Positions 1-9,485 are shown, counted from the stretch's first letter. The stretch is DNA of 64,000 nucleotides from an uncultured Thiotrichaceae bacterium (GCA_902727985.1 CACVAY010000141.1:1-64000), one strand, 5' to 3'. Numbers and translations are program-made. The notes: a model not told the origin generated them from the sequence alone.

Positions 1-39
1 TTGTCTACAATTGCCCGACTCTAAAAAAAGGCAGCCACT

Positions 40-2871
40 ATGCTCGACTTCGCCCCAGGACAACGATGGATCAACGACGCCCAACTTGAGAACGGTCTTG
101 GCACCGTTTTAAAATGTGATCAACGCTCGGTGACGATCTTGTTTATGGCAACGGGCGAGACTTTTATCTACTCCCGACAGAGCGCACCTTTAACCCGCGT
201 TCGCTTCTCTGAAGGCGACAAAATTCTAAGCCATGATGATGAAGCAATCACCGTCAGAGAGGTTCTTGAAGATGATGGCCTACTGATTTATCGAGGTGTT
301 AATGAGCAAGGTGAACCTACCGACCTTCTCGAAAGTTTGCTAAATAACTTCATTCAGCTAAACCGCCCTTCTGAGCGTCTGTTCAATAAGCAAATCGATT
401 CTCCAAAATGGTTTGATTTACGCCTGCAAACCTTACAGCACATGAACCGTTTGGCTCATTCTGAATTGCGCGGTTTGATTGGCGGCCGAACCAGCCTAAT
501 TCCTCATCAGTTATATATCGCCCATGAAGTCGCGAATCGCTATGCGCCACGGGTTTTATTAGCGGATGAAGTTGGCTTGGGTAAAACCATCGAAGCAGGC
601 ATGATCCTGCATCAACAATTACTCACTGAACGTGCGCGTCGTATCTTGATTGTTGTGCCAGAAAGCTTGGTGCATCAGTGGCTGGTTGAGATGTTGCGTC
701 GATTTAACTTACTGTTTCATGTCTTCGATGAACAACGCTGCATGGATATTCTGGAAAGTGGTGAAGCTGAAAATCCGTTTATGTCTGAGCAACTGGTTTT
801 ATGCTCACAAGAATTTTTAACGAATTCCGCATTGAATTTTGCACTTTGCGTGGAAAGCGAGTGGGATTTACTGGTTGTGGATGAGGCGCATCATTTGCAA
901 TGGTCTGAAGATAACATCAGCCCTGAGTATGCGGTGATCGAAGAGCTGGCTTTGCAAACGAAAGGAGTCTTGCTACTCACCGCCACGCCAGAACAGCTTG
1001 GCAAGCAAGGCCACTTTGCCCGTTTACGTTTACTCGACCCTGATCGTTTCCCCAACTTCCAACAATTTGTGGAAGAAGAACAGCACTATCAACCTATCGC
1101 TAAAGCGATAAATCTATTGATGGATGAAGCCGACTTTGATAACGAAGCATTAGATACCCTGGCTGCCTTTATCACTGAAGATGATAATCTCGCCTTGCTG
1201 GAAGTGTTACAAGACGCTTCTGCTGACGAAGAAACTCAATATGATGCGCGTGTACAACTGGTCGAGCACTTACTTGATCGCCATGGCACAGGCCGAGTAC
1301 TCCTGAGAAATACCAGAAGTGCTGTAGAAGGCTTCCCCGAACGTCATGTTACTGGCTATCCATTACCACTACCTGTCGAATACGAAGGTGTCGAGGAGCC
1401 ACACTTACTCACTCCTGAATTATCGAACACGCAATGGACAAGCTTTGATCCTCGTTTGGAATGGCTGTCTACTTTCTTGCTCAAGCAAACCAGTAAGACA
1501 CTCGTTATCACCGCAACCGCACAATCTGCCTTGGAAATTGCAGAATACATGCGCGTACAACACGCACTGCATGTAGCGGTATTCCATGAAGGGATGAGCT
1601 TGATTGAGCGCGACCGTGGCGCGGCTTTCTTTGCGGATATGGAAGATGGCGCACCGGCGTTGATTTGTTCTGAGATTGGTAGTGAGGGACGTAACTTCCA
1701 ATTTGCGCATCATTTAGTGATGTTTGATTTACCGGAAAACCCTGATCTATTGGAACAGCGAATTGGTCGCCTGGATCGTATTGGACAGACTGAAACTATT
1801 CAACTGCATGTTCCCTATTTGGAAAAATCTGCACAAGCCACCCTCTTCCGTTGGTACAACGAAGGCCTTGGAGCTTTCGTACAAACGTGTCCTGCTGGTC
1901 ATACCATCTATAAATCATTGGGTAATGAGCTTCATCACACCTTACAGACGGGTGAAAACCTCGAAGACTTGATTGTTGCGACACAAATGATGCTTGATGA
2001 GCAAAATGCTGCACTGCAAGCTGGACGTGATCGCTTATTGGAATACAACTCCTGCCGCCATGATATTGCGAACGAACTCGCTGATATGGCGTGGGATGAT
2101 GATCTCAATTCACCGATTGAAGATTATATGGAAAGCTTGTTTGATTGCTATGGTGTGCATAGTGAGGAGCATCGCTACGGTAGCTTCATCATTCGTCCGA
2201 CCGAACACATGCTCACACAAATTCCCGGCCTTGCCGACGATGGCATGACGATTACTTATCGTCGTGATTATGCGCTTTCCAATGAAGATGTACATTTCCT
2301 GAGCTGGGATCATCCACTCGTGCGCGATACGATGGATCTGGTTGCTACTTCCGAGATGGGCAATGCGGCACTAACGGCGATTAAGCATCCACAAATTCCA
2401 GCAGGCTCTTTGTTGCTCGAAACCAGTTTCATTTTGGACAGTAGCTCTGCACGTAACCTCAACAGTAACCGTTACCTACCAGCAACGAATTTGCATATTA
2501 TCGTCGATCAAAATGGCAATGATGTAACAGCCGTGTTGGAAGCGGTGGATTTGGCAACACTTGAAATTTCTGTTGATAAGAAGACGGCTGGCAAGATCAT
2601 TACTCTGAAAGAAAAAGATTGTCGCAAACTTCTAAAAACATCAGAGGAATTAGCTGAAGCCAAGCTACCTGCCATGATGAAGGAAGCACATCATCAAGCC
2701 AACCTGGCATTGGATAATGAGATTAATCGCTTGCTTGCGCTGCAACAGGTAAATCCCAATATTCGTAACGACGAAATTGATTACTACAAGGCTCAGAAAG
2801 ACGCGATTAATACAGCGCTAGATAATGCACAACTCCGTTTGGATTCGATTCGTATTATTGTTACCACATAA
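40..2871 (+). CDS. rapA: RNA polymerase-associated ATPase RapA
   Basis: Swi2/Snf2-type ATPase that binds RNA polymerase and helps recycle it after transcription. The 943 residues are close to the usual ~968. An N-terminal Tudor-like region precedes the ATPase core: Walker A GLGKT near residue 178, DEAH near 281, LLTATPE near 314. The second RecA lobe ends in the helicase motif RIGRLDRIGQ near 573. A long C-terminal region specific to RapA follows. The start has a purine-rich AAGG 8-10 bases upstream. Its end overlaps the convergent DUF2058 gene by 11 bases, so the two transcripts meet tail to tail. Confidence 0.95.
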   Translation: MLDFAPGQRWINDAQLENGLGTVLKCDQRSVTILFMATGETFIYSRQSAPLTRVRFSEGDKILSHDDEAITVREVLEDDGLLIYRGVNEQGEPTDLLESLLNNFIQLNRPSERLFNKQIDSPKWFDLRLQTLQHMNRLAHSELRGLIGGRTSLIPHQLYIAHEVANRYAPRVLLADEVGLGKTIEAGMILHQQLLTERARRILIVVPESLVHQWLVEMLRRFNLLFHVFDEQRCMDILESGEAENPFMSEQLVLCSQEFLTNSALNFALCVESEWDLLVVDEAHHLQWSEDNISPEYAVIEELALQTKGVLLLTATPEQLGKQGHFARLRLLDPDRFPNFQQFVEEEQHYQPIAKAINLLMDEADFDNEALDTLAAFITEDDNLALLEVLQDASADEETQYDARVQLVEHLLDRHGTGRVLLRNTRSAVEGFPERHVTGYPLPLPVEYEGVEEPHLLTPELSNTQWTSFDPRLEWLSTFLLKQTSKTLVITATAQSALEIAEYMRVQHALHVAVFHEGMSLIERDRGAAFFADMEDGAPALICSEIGSEGRNFQFAHHLVMFDLPENPDLLEQRIGRLDRIGQTETIQLHVPYLEKSAQATLFRWYNEGLGAFVQTCPAGHTIYKSLGNELHHTLQTGENLEDLIVATQMMLDEQNAALQAGRDRLLEYNSCRHDIANELADMAWDDDLNSPIEDYMESLFDCYGVHSEEHRYGSFIIRPTEHMLTQIPGLADDGMTITYRRDYALSNEDVHFLSWDHPLVRDTMDLVATSEMGNAALTAIKHPQIPAGSLLLETSFILDSSSARNLNSNRYLPATNLHIIVDQNGNDVTAVLEAVDLATLEISVDKKTAGKIITLKEKDCRKLLKTSEELAEAKLPAMMKEAHHQANLALDNEINRLLALQQVNPNIRNDEIDYYKAQKDAINTALDNAQLRLDSIRIIVTT

Positions 2872-3421
2872 GATCATCTGGTACTTGGTAATCCGCATAC
2901 GGATCATCTTCGTCGACTTGGTCGCTGGCTTGTGAATCATTGAGCAATACGATTGCTTCGGCATTACGTTCATTGATTTTGCTAGCGGCAATCGCAGGAA
3001 TCAGCGCATAGCCTTCACCATAAACGGCAATGGCAATTTTTCCGCGACTGATCAAATCATGGTTTACTGAAGAAACCAGCAGTGATTTCACTTTACCCGC
3101 ATGGCTAAAGTTGTAGGCAATCGCACTATCTTCTTTGCCTTTGCCAAACGCAAAGATCTTATTCATCTCAACGATCTGGCGTACTTGCGCGGCAATGGCT
3201 TTTTGCTCAGCTTCTTGTTTGCGCTGCTCGTTGAGCACCTGACTTTTTTCTTTCTCAGCCTGCATGGCTTTTTCAGCTAATTCAGCCGCTTCATTTCTTA
3301 GCTCAGTCTTATCTTTACGACTTTGTTTCTGCGCTTTTTGCTTTTGCGAATTGATCTTTTTTGCCTTTTTTTTATCGCTCAATCCCGCTTTTAATAATTG
3401 GTCTTGTAAAGAACCTGCCAT
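2861..3421 (-). CDS. DUF2058 protein (YaiL-like)
   Basis: Conserved gammaproteobacterial protein of unknown function, 186 residues, cytoplasmic. The N-terminus (MAGSLQDQLLKAGL) and the highly charged Lys/Gln/Glu-rich helical stretch at about residues 15-75 are typical of the DUF2058/YaiL family. The conserved C-terminal half contains the YNFSHAGKVKSL-type segment. The charged part probably forms a coiled coil and may bind nucleic acid or ribosomes, but that is inference. It is convergent with rapA and transcribed apart from the chelatase-like gene upstream. Confidence 0.85.
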   Translation of the reverse strand: MAGSLQDQLLKAGLSDKKKAKKINSQKQKAQKQSRKDKTELRNEAAELAEKAMQAEKEKSQVLNEQRKQEAEQKAIAAQVRQIVEMNKIFAFGKGKEDSAIAYNFSHAGKVKSLLVSSVNHDLISRGKIAIAVYGEGYALIPAIAASKINERNAEAIVLLNDSQASDQVDEDDPYADYQVPDDLMW

Positions 3422-3491
3422 AAGTGACTCCCATGCTTTTTTAAGATGGGCAAACTATATCACTGCCACCAATCACTGTGAAATTGAGCTG

Positions 3492-4304
3492 CTACAGATC
3501 ATGTAAACGTTTCACTAAAATATCGACGAGTAAAGGGTGCTCACTAATCAAAGGCGATATGGAAACCGATAACTCGGGATATTGGTTCATAACATTCTGG
3601 CAGATGTCCTCTACATCACCATCTGGTCCAGCATGTCTCCCAGGCAAGAAGAACATCATAATTACCGCCACTGATGTGACTCCTTGCTGAGCCTGCTGAG
3701 TTAAGTAATCCTCAAGCAAGTCACCATTAAAGTCATACTCCTTACCTTCTCTACGTTCCATCACTGCCTGATCAAGTTTGATATGAGCCGGTAAGAGTTG
3801 CCTGGTTGCCTCAGCAAGATGTTTTCTCACATTCGTTACCTTAGCGATGGGTGAACCATGATCAGTGAGCACTGCTCGTGCTGATACATCCTTTTCATCA
3901 ATGCTCTGTAAAATATGATCCTTGATCACTTCAGCCAATGATGCCTCACCATCAGGCATGGGGTACGTCACATCAGCCAGGCGCAGAGTAAAATCACCAA
4001 ACTCTTCTTTTAGGATAGATAGCTTGTCAGGTACAAACGAAGTGAGCGCACGACTCACTCCAAAGAAAAGTGGCAATGCCACAAACTCACGTTCACCCTT
4101 GTGTAATTGCTCACGTAAAAATACCTCAAAAGTATTGGCTGCCTGCCCACCAAGCTGGTCAATCGCAATACGATTGGCATGCATTAGCGATACGGGGTGA
4201 ATAGGTTTCCCTGTGCGCTCACTCACCATTTGCGCAACCTGACGTAATTGCAACGTCGCAGATGCTTGCACAGAACCATTATCAATTAACAAATACGTTG
4301 GCAT
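3492..4304 (-). CDS. cbiX: CbiX-type sirohydrochlorin chelatase family protein
   Basis: Two-domain CbiX-like chelatase, probably inserting Co or Fe into sirohydrochlorin for cobalamin or siroheme. The halves look like an internal duplication. The N-terminal half has DNGS (near residue 8) where the catalytic HGS is expected. The C-terminal half keeps DHGSP near residue 150 and PGRHAGPDGD near 220, which supply the metal-handling histidines. I chose ATG 4304 because it places the start directly before the first beta strand (PTYLLIDNGS) with GAG 8 bases upstream. An in-frame ATG at 4322 would add six residues. The metal cannot be told from sequence. Given the broken cobQ nearby, siroheme or a residual corrin role are both possible. 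Confidence 0.75.
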   Translation of the reverse strand: MPTYLLIDNGSVQASATLQLRQVAQMVSERTGKPIHPVSLMHANRIAIDQLGGQAANTFEVFLREQLHKGEREFVALPLFFGVSRALTSFVPDKLSILKEEFGDFTLRLADVTYPMPDGEASLAEVIKDHILQSIDEKDVSARAVLTDHGSPIAKVTNVRKHLAEATRQLLPAHIKLDQAVMERREGKEYDFNGDLLEDYLTQQAQQGVTSVAVIMMFFLPGRHAGPDGDVEDICQNVMNQYPELSVSISPLISEHPLLVDILVKRLHDL

Positions 4305-4357
4305 TACTTTCACTCGTAGCATAGAAAGGAAAGCTTTGTACCTTATTATTTAGCTAC

Positions 4358-4378
4358 AGGGCAAACGGCCCTATTTTT
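4358..4378 (+). terminator. Small hairpin with T run upstream of the zwf promoter
   Basis: AGGGC (4358-4362) and GCCCT (4368-4372) pair around a 5-base loop and are followed by ATTTTT. No plus-strand gene ends just before it. It may shield the zwf promoter from read-through or end a short unannotated transcript. The stem is only 5 bp. Confidence 0.35.
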
Positions 4379-4452
4379 GCTGGTCTCTTATGATGAATAA
4401 ACAATAATAATTTGGTGCATGAAGTTTACCTTGCCCTCTTTTAAGGCAGCTC

Positions 4453-4467
4453 TGCATCCTTGATGCA
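4453..4467. promoter_or_regulatory. Palindrome upstream of sigma-54 promoter, candidate activator site
   Basis: TGCATC and GATGCA form a perfect inverted repeat with a 3-base spacer, about 90 bases before the -24 element. This is a usual distance for an NtrC-family enhancer-binding protein. A second copy of the half site, GGTGCAT at 4414-4420, faces ATGCACC at 4463-4469. The link to an activator is inferred from position only. Confidence 0.4.
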
Positions 4468-4556
4468 CCTCATCGTTATTAATTTTTCAAAACTTACGCG
4501 CTGTAAAACCTTCTATTCGGGCTATTAGTTAACATCCTTAATAGCTCCTGAAGACT

Positions 4557-4572
4557 TGGCACAAAATTTGCT
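4557..4572 (+). promoter_or_regulatory. Sigma-54 (RpoN) promoter of the zwf-glgP cluster
   Basis: TGGCACA-AAAT-TTGCT matches the sigma-54 consensus TGGCACG-N4-TTGCW at every position except the last G of the -24 block. The GG and GC doublets are 10 bases apart as required. Preceding bases CT also fit the YTGGCAC form. Transcription should start near 4583, giving a leader of about 260 bases before the chosen zwf ATG. Confidence 0.75.
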
Positions 4573-4844
4573 TCATAGCATTTAAGGAAAAGCAACAAAG
4601 CATACAGATCAAAACTAGAAACATCACAATTTCTATAGCTGTTGGTTAATCCCTATCAAGGAGAACTCCCTATCTTAATCGACAGGTTATGGGAGTGAGT
4701 TGTTTTGATCAGTTGCATCATGACGTTTATTTCGTTCATTCCAGTCTACCCGAATCAATGTCATTAAGACGTCATTTACATTCGATTAATTACACTCAGT
4801 CAGGTGGACAAGAAACTATCAAAACAACAACATCCGGAGTCAAC

Positions 4845-6311
4845 ATGGCACCTGCGTTACCCACCGTTGATATTGTGATTTTTGGAGGCCATGGTGATTT
4901 GGCCGTTCGAAAAATCATGCCTGCTTTATATCATCTCTTTTCTCAAAACCTGCTGAATCAGGAAAGCCGCATTATCTCTACATCGCACACCCCTCTGAGC
5001 CATGAGGAGCACCTTAGTATTATGCGTAAAAAACTAAAGGAGCATTTACAAAATGGTTTTTTTATTGAGTCCGAATGGACAACATTTGCGGCATGCTTGC
5101 ACTGTATTGTTTTAGACGTTACTCAAACAGAAGACTACACTCCTTTACAAGATCTACTCAACGAATATCCAAAGCGAGACAGGGTTAATTATTTATCAAC
5201 TTCTTCTTCACTTTTTGGTGACATTTGTTCCTCCCTACACCGGAGCAAACTCATTACTCAGCATAGTCGCGTAGTCCTCGAAAAACCGATTGGTCATGAC
5301 TTGCAATCCTTTCAGGAAATAGATGACCAGGTAACGGCTGTTTTTGAAGAATCCGCCATCTATCGTATCGACCATTACTTAGGCAAAGATACCGTGCAAA
5401 ACATTCTGGCTTTGCGCTTCTCCAACGTCTTGTTTATTCCCTTGTGGAATAGCCTTTACATCGATCATGTACAAATTACCGTGGCTGAAGAGGTTGGCTT
5501 GGAAGGTCGCTTGGGCTACTACGATAAATACGGTGCGATGCGCGATATGGTACAAAACCATCTGATGCAATTACTTTGCTTGATTGCCATGGAACCGCCG
5601 AGTAGTTTAAACGGAGATAGTGTGCGCAACGAAAAAGTTAAGGTGCTTAAATCACTGCGTAAAATGTCTCCCCCAGAAATCTCGCAAAAAACCGTACGTG
5701 GGCAATATCGCGCAGGTATGAATAAGGGAAGTTCAGTACCTGGCTATCTCGATGAAGGAGAAGAACCCTTAGTCAGTGATACTGAGACCTTTGTTGCACT
5801 ACGTGCCGATATCGACAACTGGACATGGAGAGGCGTGCCCTTTTATTTACGTACGGGAAAACGCATGCCAAAACGTTATTCCGAAATCATTATCCAGTTC
5901 AAGAATGTTCCTCATTCAGTCTTCCCTAAAGGCGGTAAGTGCATTCAGGAGAATAAGCTCATCATTCGTTTACAGCCAGAGGAAAGTATTACACTAAGTA
6001 TTATGAATAAGGTTCCGGGGCTCACTCAAGGTATACGTTTGCGCCCTGTTGAACTGGATCTCAATATTCCTGAAAACTCTCCACGTACCCCTACGGCTTA
6101 TGAACGCTTAATTCTTGATGTAATTAATAAGGATTCCACTTTATTTATGCGTCGTGATGAAGTCGAAGCTGCGTGGGTATGGGCCGATACCATCCTGCAG
6201 ACTTGGCAGGAAGACGCGCAGCCCGTCAAACACTATCAAGCAGGCACCTACGGCCCAACCTCATCCATCGCACTGATTGAACGTGATGGCAGGAGCTGGC
6301 ATGAAGAATAA
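4845..6311 (+). CDS. zwf: Glucose-6-phosphate 1-dehydrogenase
   Basis: Oxidises glucose 6-phosphate to 6-phosphogluconolactone with NADP(+) or NAD(+); first step of the oxidative and Entner-Doudoroff routes. The 488-residue length is almost exactly the family norm. The nucleotide-binding GGHGDLAVRK lies near residue 10, and the active-site signature RIDHYLGK near 174-181 carries the catalytic histidine. I chose ATG 4845 because CCGGAGT lies 5-11 bases upstream and the family N-terminus begins there. The reading frame is open back to an ATG at 4689, which would add 52 unsupported residues. First gene of an 11-gene cluster, two bases before the next open ATG. Confidence 0.95.
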   Translation: MAPALPTVDIVIFGGHGDLAVRKIMPALYHLFSQNLLNQESRIISTSHTPLSHEEHLSIMRKKLKEHLQNGFFIESEWTTFAACLHCIVLDVTQTEDYTPLQDLLNEYPKRDRVNYLSTSSSLFGDICSSLHRSKLITQHSRVVLEKPIGHDLQSFQEIDDQVTAVFEESAIYRIDHYLGKDTVQNILALRFSNVLFIPLWNSLYIDHVQITVAEEVGLEGRLGYYDKYGAMRDMVQNHLMQLLCLIAMEPPSSLNGDSVRNEKVKVLKSLRKMSPPEISQKTVRGQYRAGMNKGSSVPGYLDEGEEPLVSDTETFVALRADIDNWTWRGVPFYLRTGKRMPKRYSEIIIQFKNVPHSVFPKGGKCIQENKLIIRLQPEESITLSIMNKVPGLTQGIRLRPVELDLNIPENSPRTPTAYERLILDVINKDSTLFMRRDEVEAAWVWADTILQTWQEDAQPVKHYQAGTYGPTSSIALIERDGRSWHEE

Positions 6312-6328
6312 ACATGGAGAACGAGATC

Positions 6329-8155
6329 ATGCATAAACAAATTCAGACGGTAACAGATGCAATCATTGAACGCAGTAAACCCTACCGCGAGATTTATCTG
6401 CAACGGATTGACGCTGCACAGCAAACAGGTGTCAATCGACAGGTCTTGGGTTGTAGTAATCTAGCACATGGCTTTGCTGCCTGCCCTGCTTCGGAAAAAG
6501 CCTTATTAGCCGATACCAAAGCAGCCAATATTGCTATTGTTTCAGCCTACAACGATATGCTCTCGGCACATCAACCTCTAGCCGTTTATCCTGCAATAAT
6601 CAAGGATGAATGCCAGCAACAAGGCGTTACTGCACAATTTGCCGGTGGTGTACCTGCCATGTGTGATGGCGTGACACAATCCCAACCGGGGATGGAGTTA
6701 AGCTTATTCAGCCGCGACGTTATTGCGCAAGCGACTGCTATCGCCTTATCGCACAATATGTTTGATGGCGCTTTGTACCTTGGTGTGTGTGACAAGATTG
6801 TGCCAGGTTTACTGATGGGAGCATTAAGTTTTGGGCATTTACCCGCCGCTTTTATTCCTGCTGGCCCCATGCGTTCCGGGGTGAGCAATTCTGAAAAAGC
6901 CCAAGTCCGTCAAGCATTCGCTCAGGGTAAGGTCGATGAAAAAGAATTATTACGGGTCGAAGCAGGTTCTTATCATAGCCCCGGTACTTGCACATTTTAT
7001 GGTACTGCCAATAGTAATCAGATGCTCATGGAAATCATGGGGCTACATTTACCCGGCTCTTCATTCGTCAACGCCAATACCCCTCTGCGAGATGCGCTCA
7101 CCCGTTATGCAACGCAGCAAGTCATTAAGCTAACTGACACCCAAGGTGAGTACCTCCCTATCGGAAAAATGCTGGATGAAAAGAGCTTTGTCAATGCCAT
7201 TATCGGCCTTTTGGCAACAGGCGGTTCTAGCAATCATACGTTGCATATTATTGCGATGGCACGAGTAGCCGGTATTGTGATTAACTGGAGCGATTTTCAT
7301 GCACTATCCCGTTGCATCCCACTGCTCACTCGTCTGTATCCAAATGGCAGTGCTGACGTTAATCATTTTCATCAACAGGGCGGTATGCCAGTTGTTATTA
7401 AAGCATTACTATCAGAAGGCTTATTGCATGAAAACGTGCAAACCATCATGGGTAAAGGGCTTAAAAAATACTGTCACTTACCTCAGCTAATCGATGACGA
7501 ATTAGTCTGGTATGAAGCAACTGATTTAGCAAAAGATAACGGCGTTATCAGTCCCGCCAGTAAGCCATTTGATACCCAGGGTGGCTTGAATATCTTAGAC
7601 GGTAATATTGGTCGCAGTGTCATCAAATCCTCTGCCCTCAAACCTGAGCACCGACGTATCGAAGCGGAAGCTCGTGTTTTCGATTCCCAAGAAGCCTTAC
7701 AACAGGCTTACCAAGAAGGTGAACTCAATCGTGATTTTGTTGCAGTGGTGCGTTTTCAAGGCCCGAAAGCAAATGGCATGCCGGAACTTCATGGGCTCTT
7801 ACCGGCGATGGGCTCGCTGCAAGATGCAGGATATCAAGTAGCCATTATCACTGATGGTCGTATGTCTGGCGCGTCAGGCAAGGTAGCCTCTGCCATTCAT
7901 ATGACGCCCGAGGCATTGGCAGAGGGTGTCATCGGCAAAATTCAGAATGGCGACATGATTCGCCTTGATGTCGATGAAGGTCGTGTAGAGCTATTAGTCG
8001 CCGATGAAATCATCGCACAGCGCGAAACCGCAGAAAGTCATTTATCAGCGAATGAGTTTGGCATGGGGCGAGAGTTATTTGCCCCCATGCGACGGAGCGT
8101 GTCTAGCGCTGAAGATGGCGCAACAATCTTTACGCTACCCGGAGCAGCCTTATGA
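6329..8155 (+). CDS. edd: Phosphogluconate dehydratase
   Basis: Dehydrates 6-phosphogluconate to 2-keto-3-deoxy-6-phosphogluconate (KDPG); the committing step of the Entner-Doudoroff pathway. IlvD/Edd family enzyme with an Fe-S cluster. Cysteine-bearing motifs PAMCDGVTQ and GVCDKIVPG lie at about residues 110-160, and the family segments CSNLAHGFAACPAS and ITDGRMSGASGKV are present. ATG 6329 has GGAGA 8 bases upstream and gives 608 residues (E. coli has 603). An ATG at 6314 would add MENEI but has no ribosome site. The stop overlaps the eda start (ATGA), so the two are translationally coupled. Confidence 0.95.
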   Translation: MHKQIQTVTDAIIERSKPYREIYLQRIDAAQQTGVNRQVLGCSNLAHGFAACPASEKALLADTKAANIAIVSAYNDMLSAHQPLAVYPAIIKDECQQQGVTAQFAGGVPAMCDGVTQSQPGMELSLFSRDVIAQATAIALSHNMFDGALYLGVCDKIVPGLLMGALSFGHLPAAFIPAGPMRSGVSNSEKAQVRQAFAQGKVDEKELLRVEAGSYHSPGTCTFYGTANSNQMLMEIMGLHLPGSSFVNANTPLRDALTRYATQQVIKLTDTQGEYLPIGKMLDEKSFVNAIIGLLATGGSSNHTLHIIAMARVAGIVINWSDFHALSRCIPLLTRLYPNGSADVNHFHQQGGMPVVIKALLSEGLLHENVQTIMGKGLKKYCHLPQLIDDELVWYEATDLAKDNGVISPASKPFDTQGGLNILDGNIGRSVIKSSALKPEHRRIEAEARVFDSQEALQQAYQEGELNRDFVAVVRFQGPKANGMPELHGLLPAMGSLQDAGYQVAIITDGRMSGASGKVASAIHMTPEALAEGVIGKIQNGDMIRLDVDEGRVELLVADEIIAQRETAESHLSANEFGMGRELFAPMRRSVSSAEDGATIFTLPGAAL

Positions 8156-8784
8156 ATACTTTAAGTCCCGCAGACATCATGAGCGTTTCACCAATTATTC
8201 CAGTGATTGCCATCGATGATGCAGACCATGCCGTCGATCTTGCTCATGCCTTGATGGATGGCGGCATCAAGGTGCTGGAAATTACCTTGCGAACCCCCGC
8301 AGCCCTTGCATCTATTAAAAAGATTAGTGCAGCAATACCCGATGCTGTTGTCGGTGCAGGAACGGTACTAACAACGGATGACTTATCGAACGTCATCGAC
8401 GCAGGTGCCAGTTTCGCGATCAGCCCAGGGAGTACACCCAAATTACTCAAAACCGCGCAAGCAGAGAAATTTCCCTTATTACCAGGCGTTGCTACTGCAT
8501 CAGAAATCATGCAAGGTATGGATTTAGGCTATAACCACTTCAAACTTTTTCCAGCTGTCACAGCAGGAGGTGTGGGTGCTTTGAAATCTTTTTCTGGCCC
8601 TTTCCCTCAAGCTCGCTTCTGCCCAACTGGTGGCATCAGTATGACCAATATGAACGAGTTTTTAACACTAGAAAACGTGATTTGTGTGGGGGGGTCTTGG
8701 ATAGCCCCGCAAGCCTTGGTACAAACAGGCAATTTTGCTGAAATAACTCACATAACGGCTAAATCACTAAAGGAGCTCAAATGA
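8152..8784 (+). CDS. eda: KDPG/KHG aldolase
   Basis: Splits KDPG into pyruvate and glyceraldehyde 3-phosphate, completing the Entner-Doudoroff pathway. 210 residues, a class I aldolase TIM barrel that functions as a trimer. The Schiff-base lysine lies in FKLFPA near residue 132, and the catalytic glutamate in VLEITLRT near 43. It overlaps edd upstream and pgl downstream by four bases each (ATGA at both joints), showing tight translational coupling. Confidence 0.95.
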   Translation: MNTLSPADIMSVSPIIPVIAIDDADHAVDLAHALMDGGIKVLEITLRTPAALASIKKISAAIPDAVVGAGTVLTTDDLSNVIDAGASFAISPGSTPKLLKTAQAEKFPLLPGVATASEIMQGMDLGYNHFKLFPAVTAGGVGALKSFSGPFPQARFCPTGGISMTNMNEFLTLENVICVGGSWIAPQALVQTGNFAEITHITAKSLKELK

Positions 8785-9485
8785 ATAACGTATTGAGAAC
8801 CCCCATTTCAGAATCACAATGGATCAGCTACAAAAATGCTGGGGCGGTTGCCAAAGCAGTCTGTGATGCTATTCGCATTGCAGAAAAAGCCGCTATTGAA
8901 GAACATGGTGCATTCAAAATCGTACTTGCTGGAGGAACCACTCCTAAACACATCTATCAATTGCTAGCGAAGGAAAAGCACGACTGGGAGCACTGGCATG
9001 TTTATCTGGGGGATGAACGTTGCTTACCCGTTGATGACCCTGAACGCAATAGCCTGATGATTCAAGAAAACTTTCTAGATCATGTCGATATACCAAAAGA
9101 CCAGATTCATATGATCCCTGCCGAGCTGGGCGCGGAAAAAGCAGCACAAGTTTATGCCACAACCATCAAGGATGTTTTGCCCTTTGATCTGGTTTTATTG
9201 GGCATGGGTGAAGACGGTCATACCGCTAGTTTATTTCCTCAACATAAAAACCCATCAAATACTTTCGTTCATGCAGTCTACGACGCACCAAAACCTCCTG
9301 TGCACCGGGTAAGTATGAGTATTCAGTGTTTAAGCAATACAATTGTTGCATTTTTGATCATTACGGGTAAAAGTAAGCAACAAGCTATAGGCACATGGCG
9401 CACAGGGGAAGATTTACCCATTGCATATATCTCTGCAAAAGAAAGTTTGAAGGTCATGCTCGACCATGACGCCTTAGGCATATAA
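8781..9485 (+). CDS. pgl: 6-phosphogluconolactonase
   Basis: Hydrolyses 6-phosphogluconolactone to 6-phosphogluconate, between Zwf and Edd. A 234-residue member of the SolB/DevB (NagB-like) family, not the beta-propeller YbhE type. Typical blocks are VLAGGTTPKHIYQLL near residue 50, YLGDERCLPVDDPERNS near 75-91 and LGMGEDGHTASLFP near 140. It overlaps eda by four bases. A 41-base gap follows before pgi. Confidence 0.93.
   Translation: MNNVLRTPISESQWISYKNAGAVAKAVCDAIRIAEKAAIEEHGAFKIVLAGGTTPKHIYQLLAKEKHDWEHWHVYLGDERCLPVDDPERNSLMIQENFLDHVDIPKDQIHMIPAELGAEKAAQVYATTIKDVLPFDLVLLGMGEDGHTASLFPQHKNPSNTFVHAVYDAPKPPVHRVSMSIQCLSNTIVAFLIITGKSKQQAIGTWRTGEDLPIAYISAKESLKVMLDHDALGI

Larger units (their letters stand above)
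4305..4844. other. 540-base regulatory gap between cbiX and zwf
   Basis: Divergent intergenic region. It holds a small GC hairpin with a T run (4358-4378), the paired motifs GGTGCAT (4414-4420) and ATGCACC (4463-4469), a palindrome TGCATC-CTT-GATGCA (4453-4467), and a sigma-54-type promoter (4557-4572). About 260 bases of untranslated leader then precede zwf. An in-frame ATG at 4689 could extend zwf by 52 residues, but that stretch has no good ribosome site and resembles no G6PD N-terminus. Confidence 0.7.

Noticed and set aside
1420-1713. 97-codon antisense frame in rapA
   Set aside because: Shadow of a real gene; no start signal.
4689-4844. N-terminal extension of zwf by 52 residues
   Set aside because: No ribosome site at 4689, no similarity to G6PD N-termini, and ATG 4845 fits the family length.
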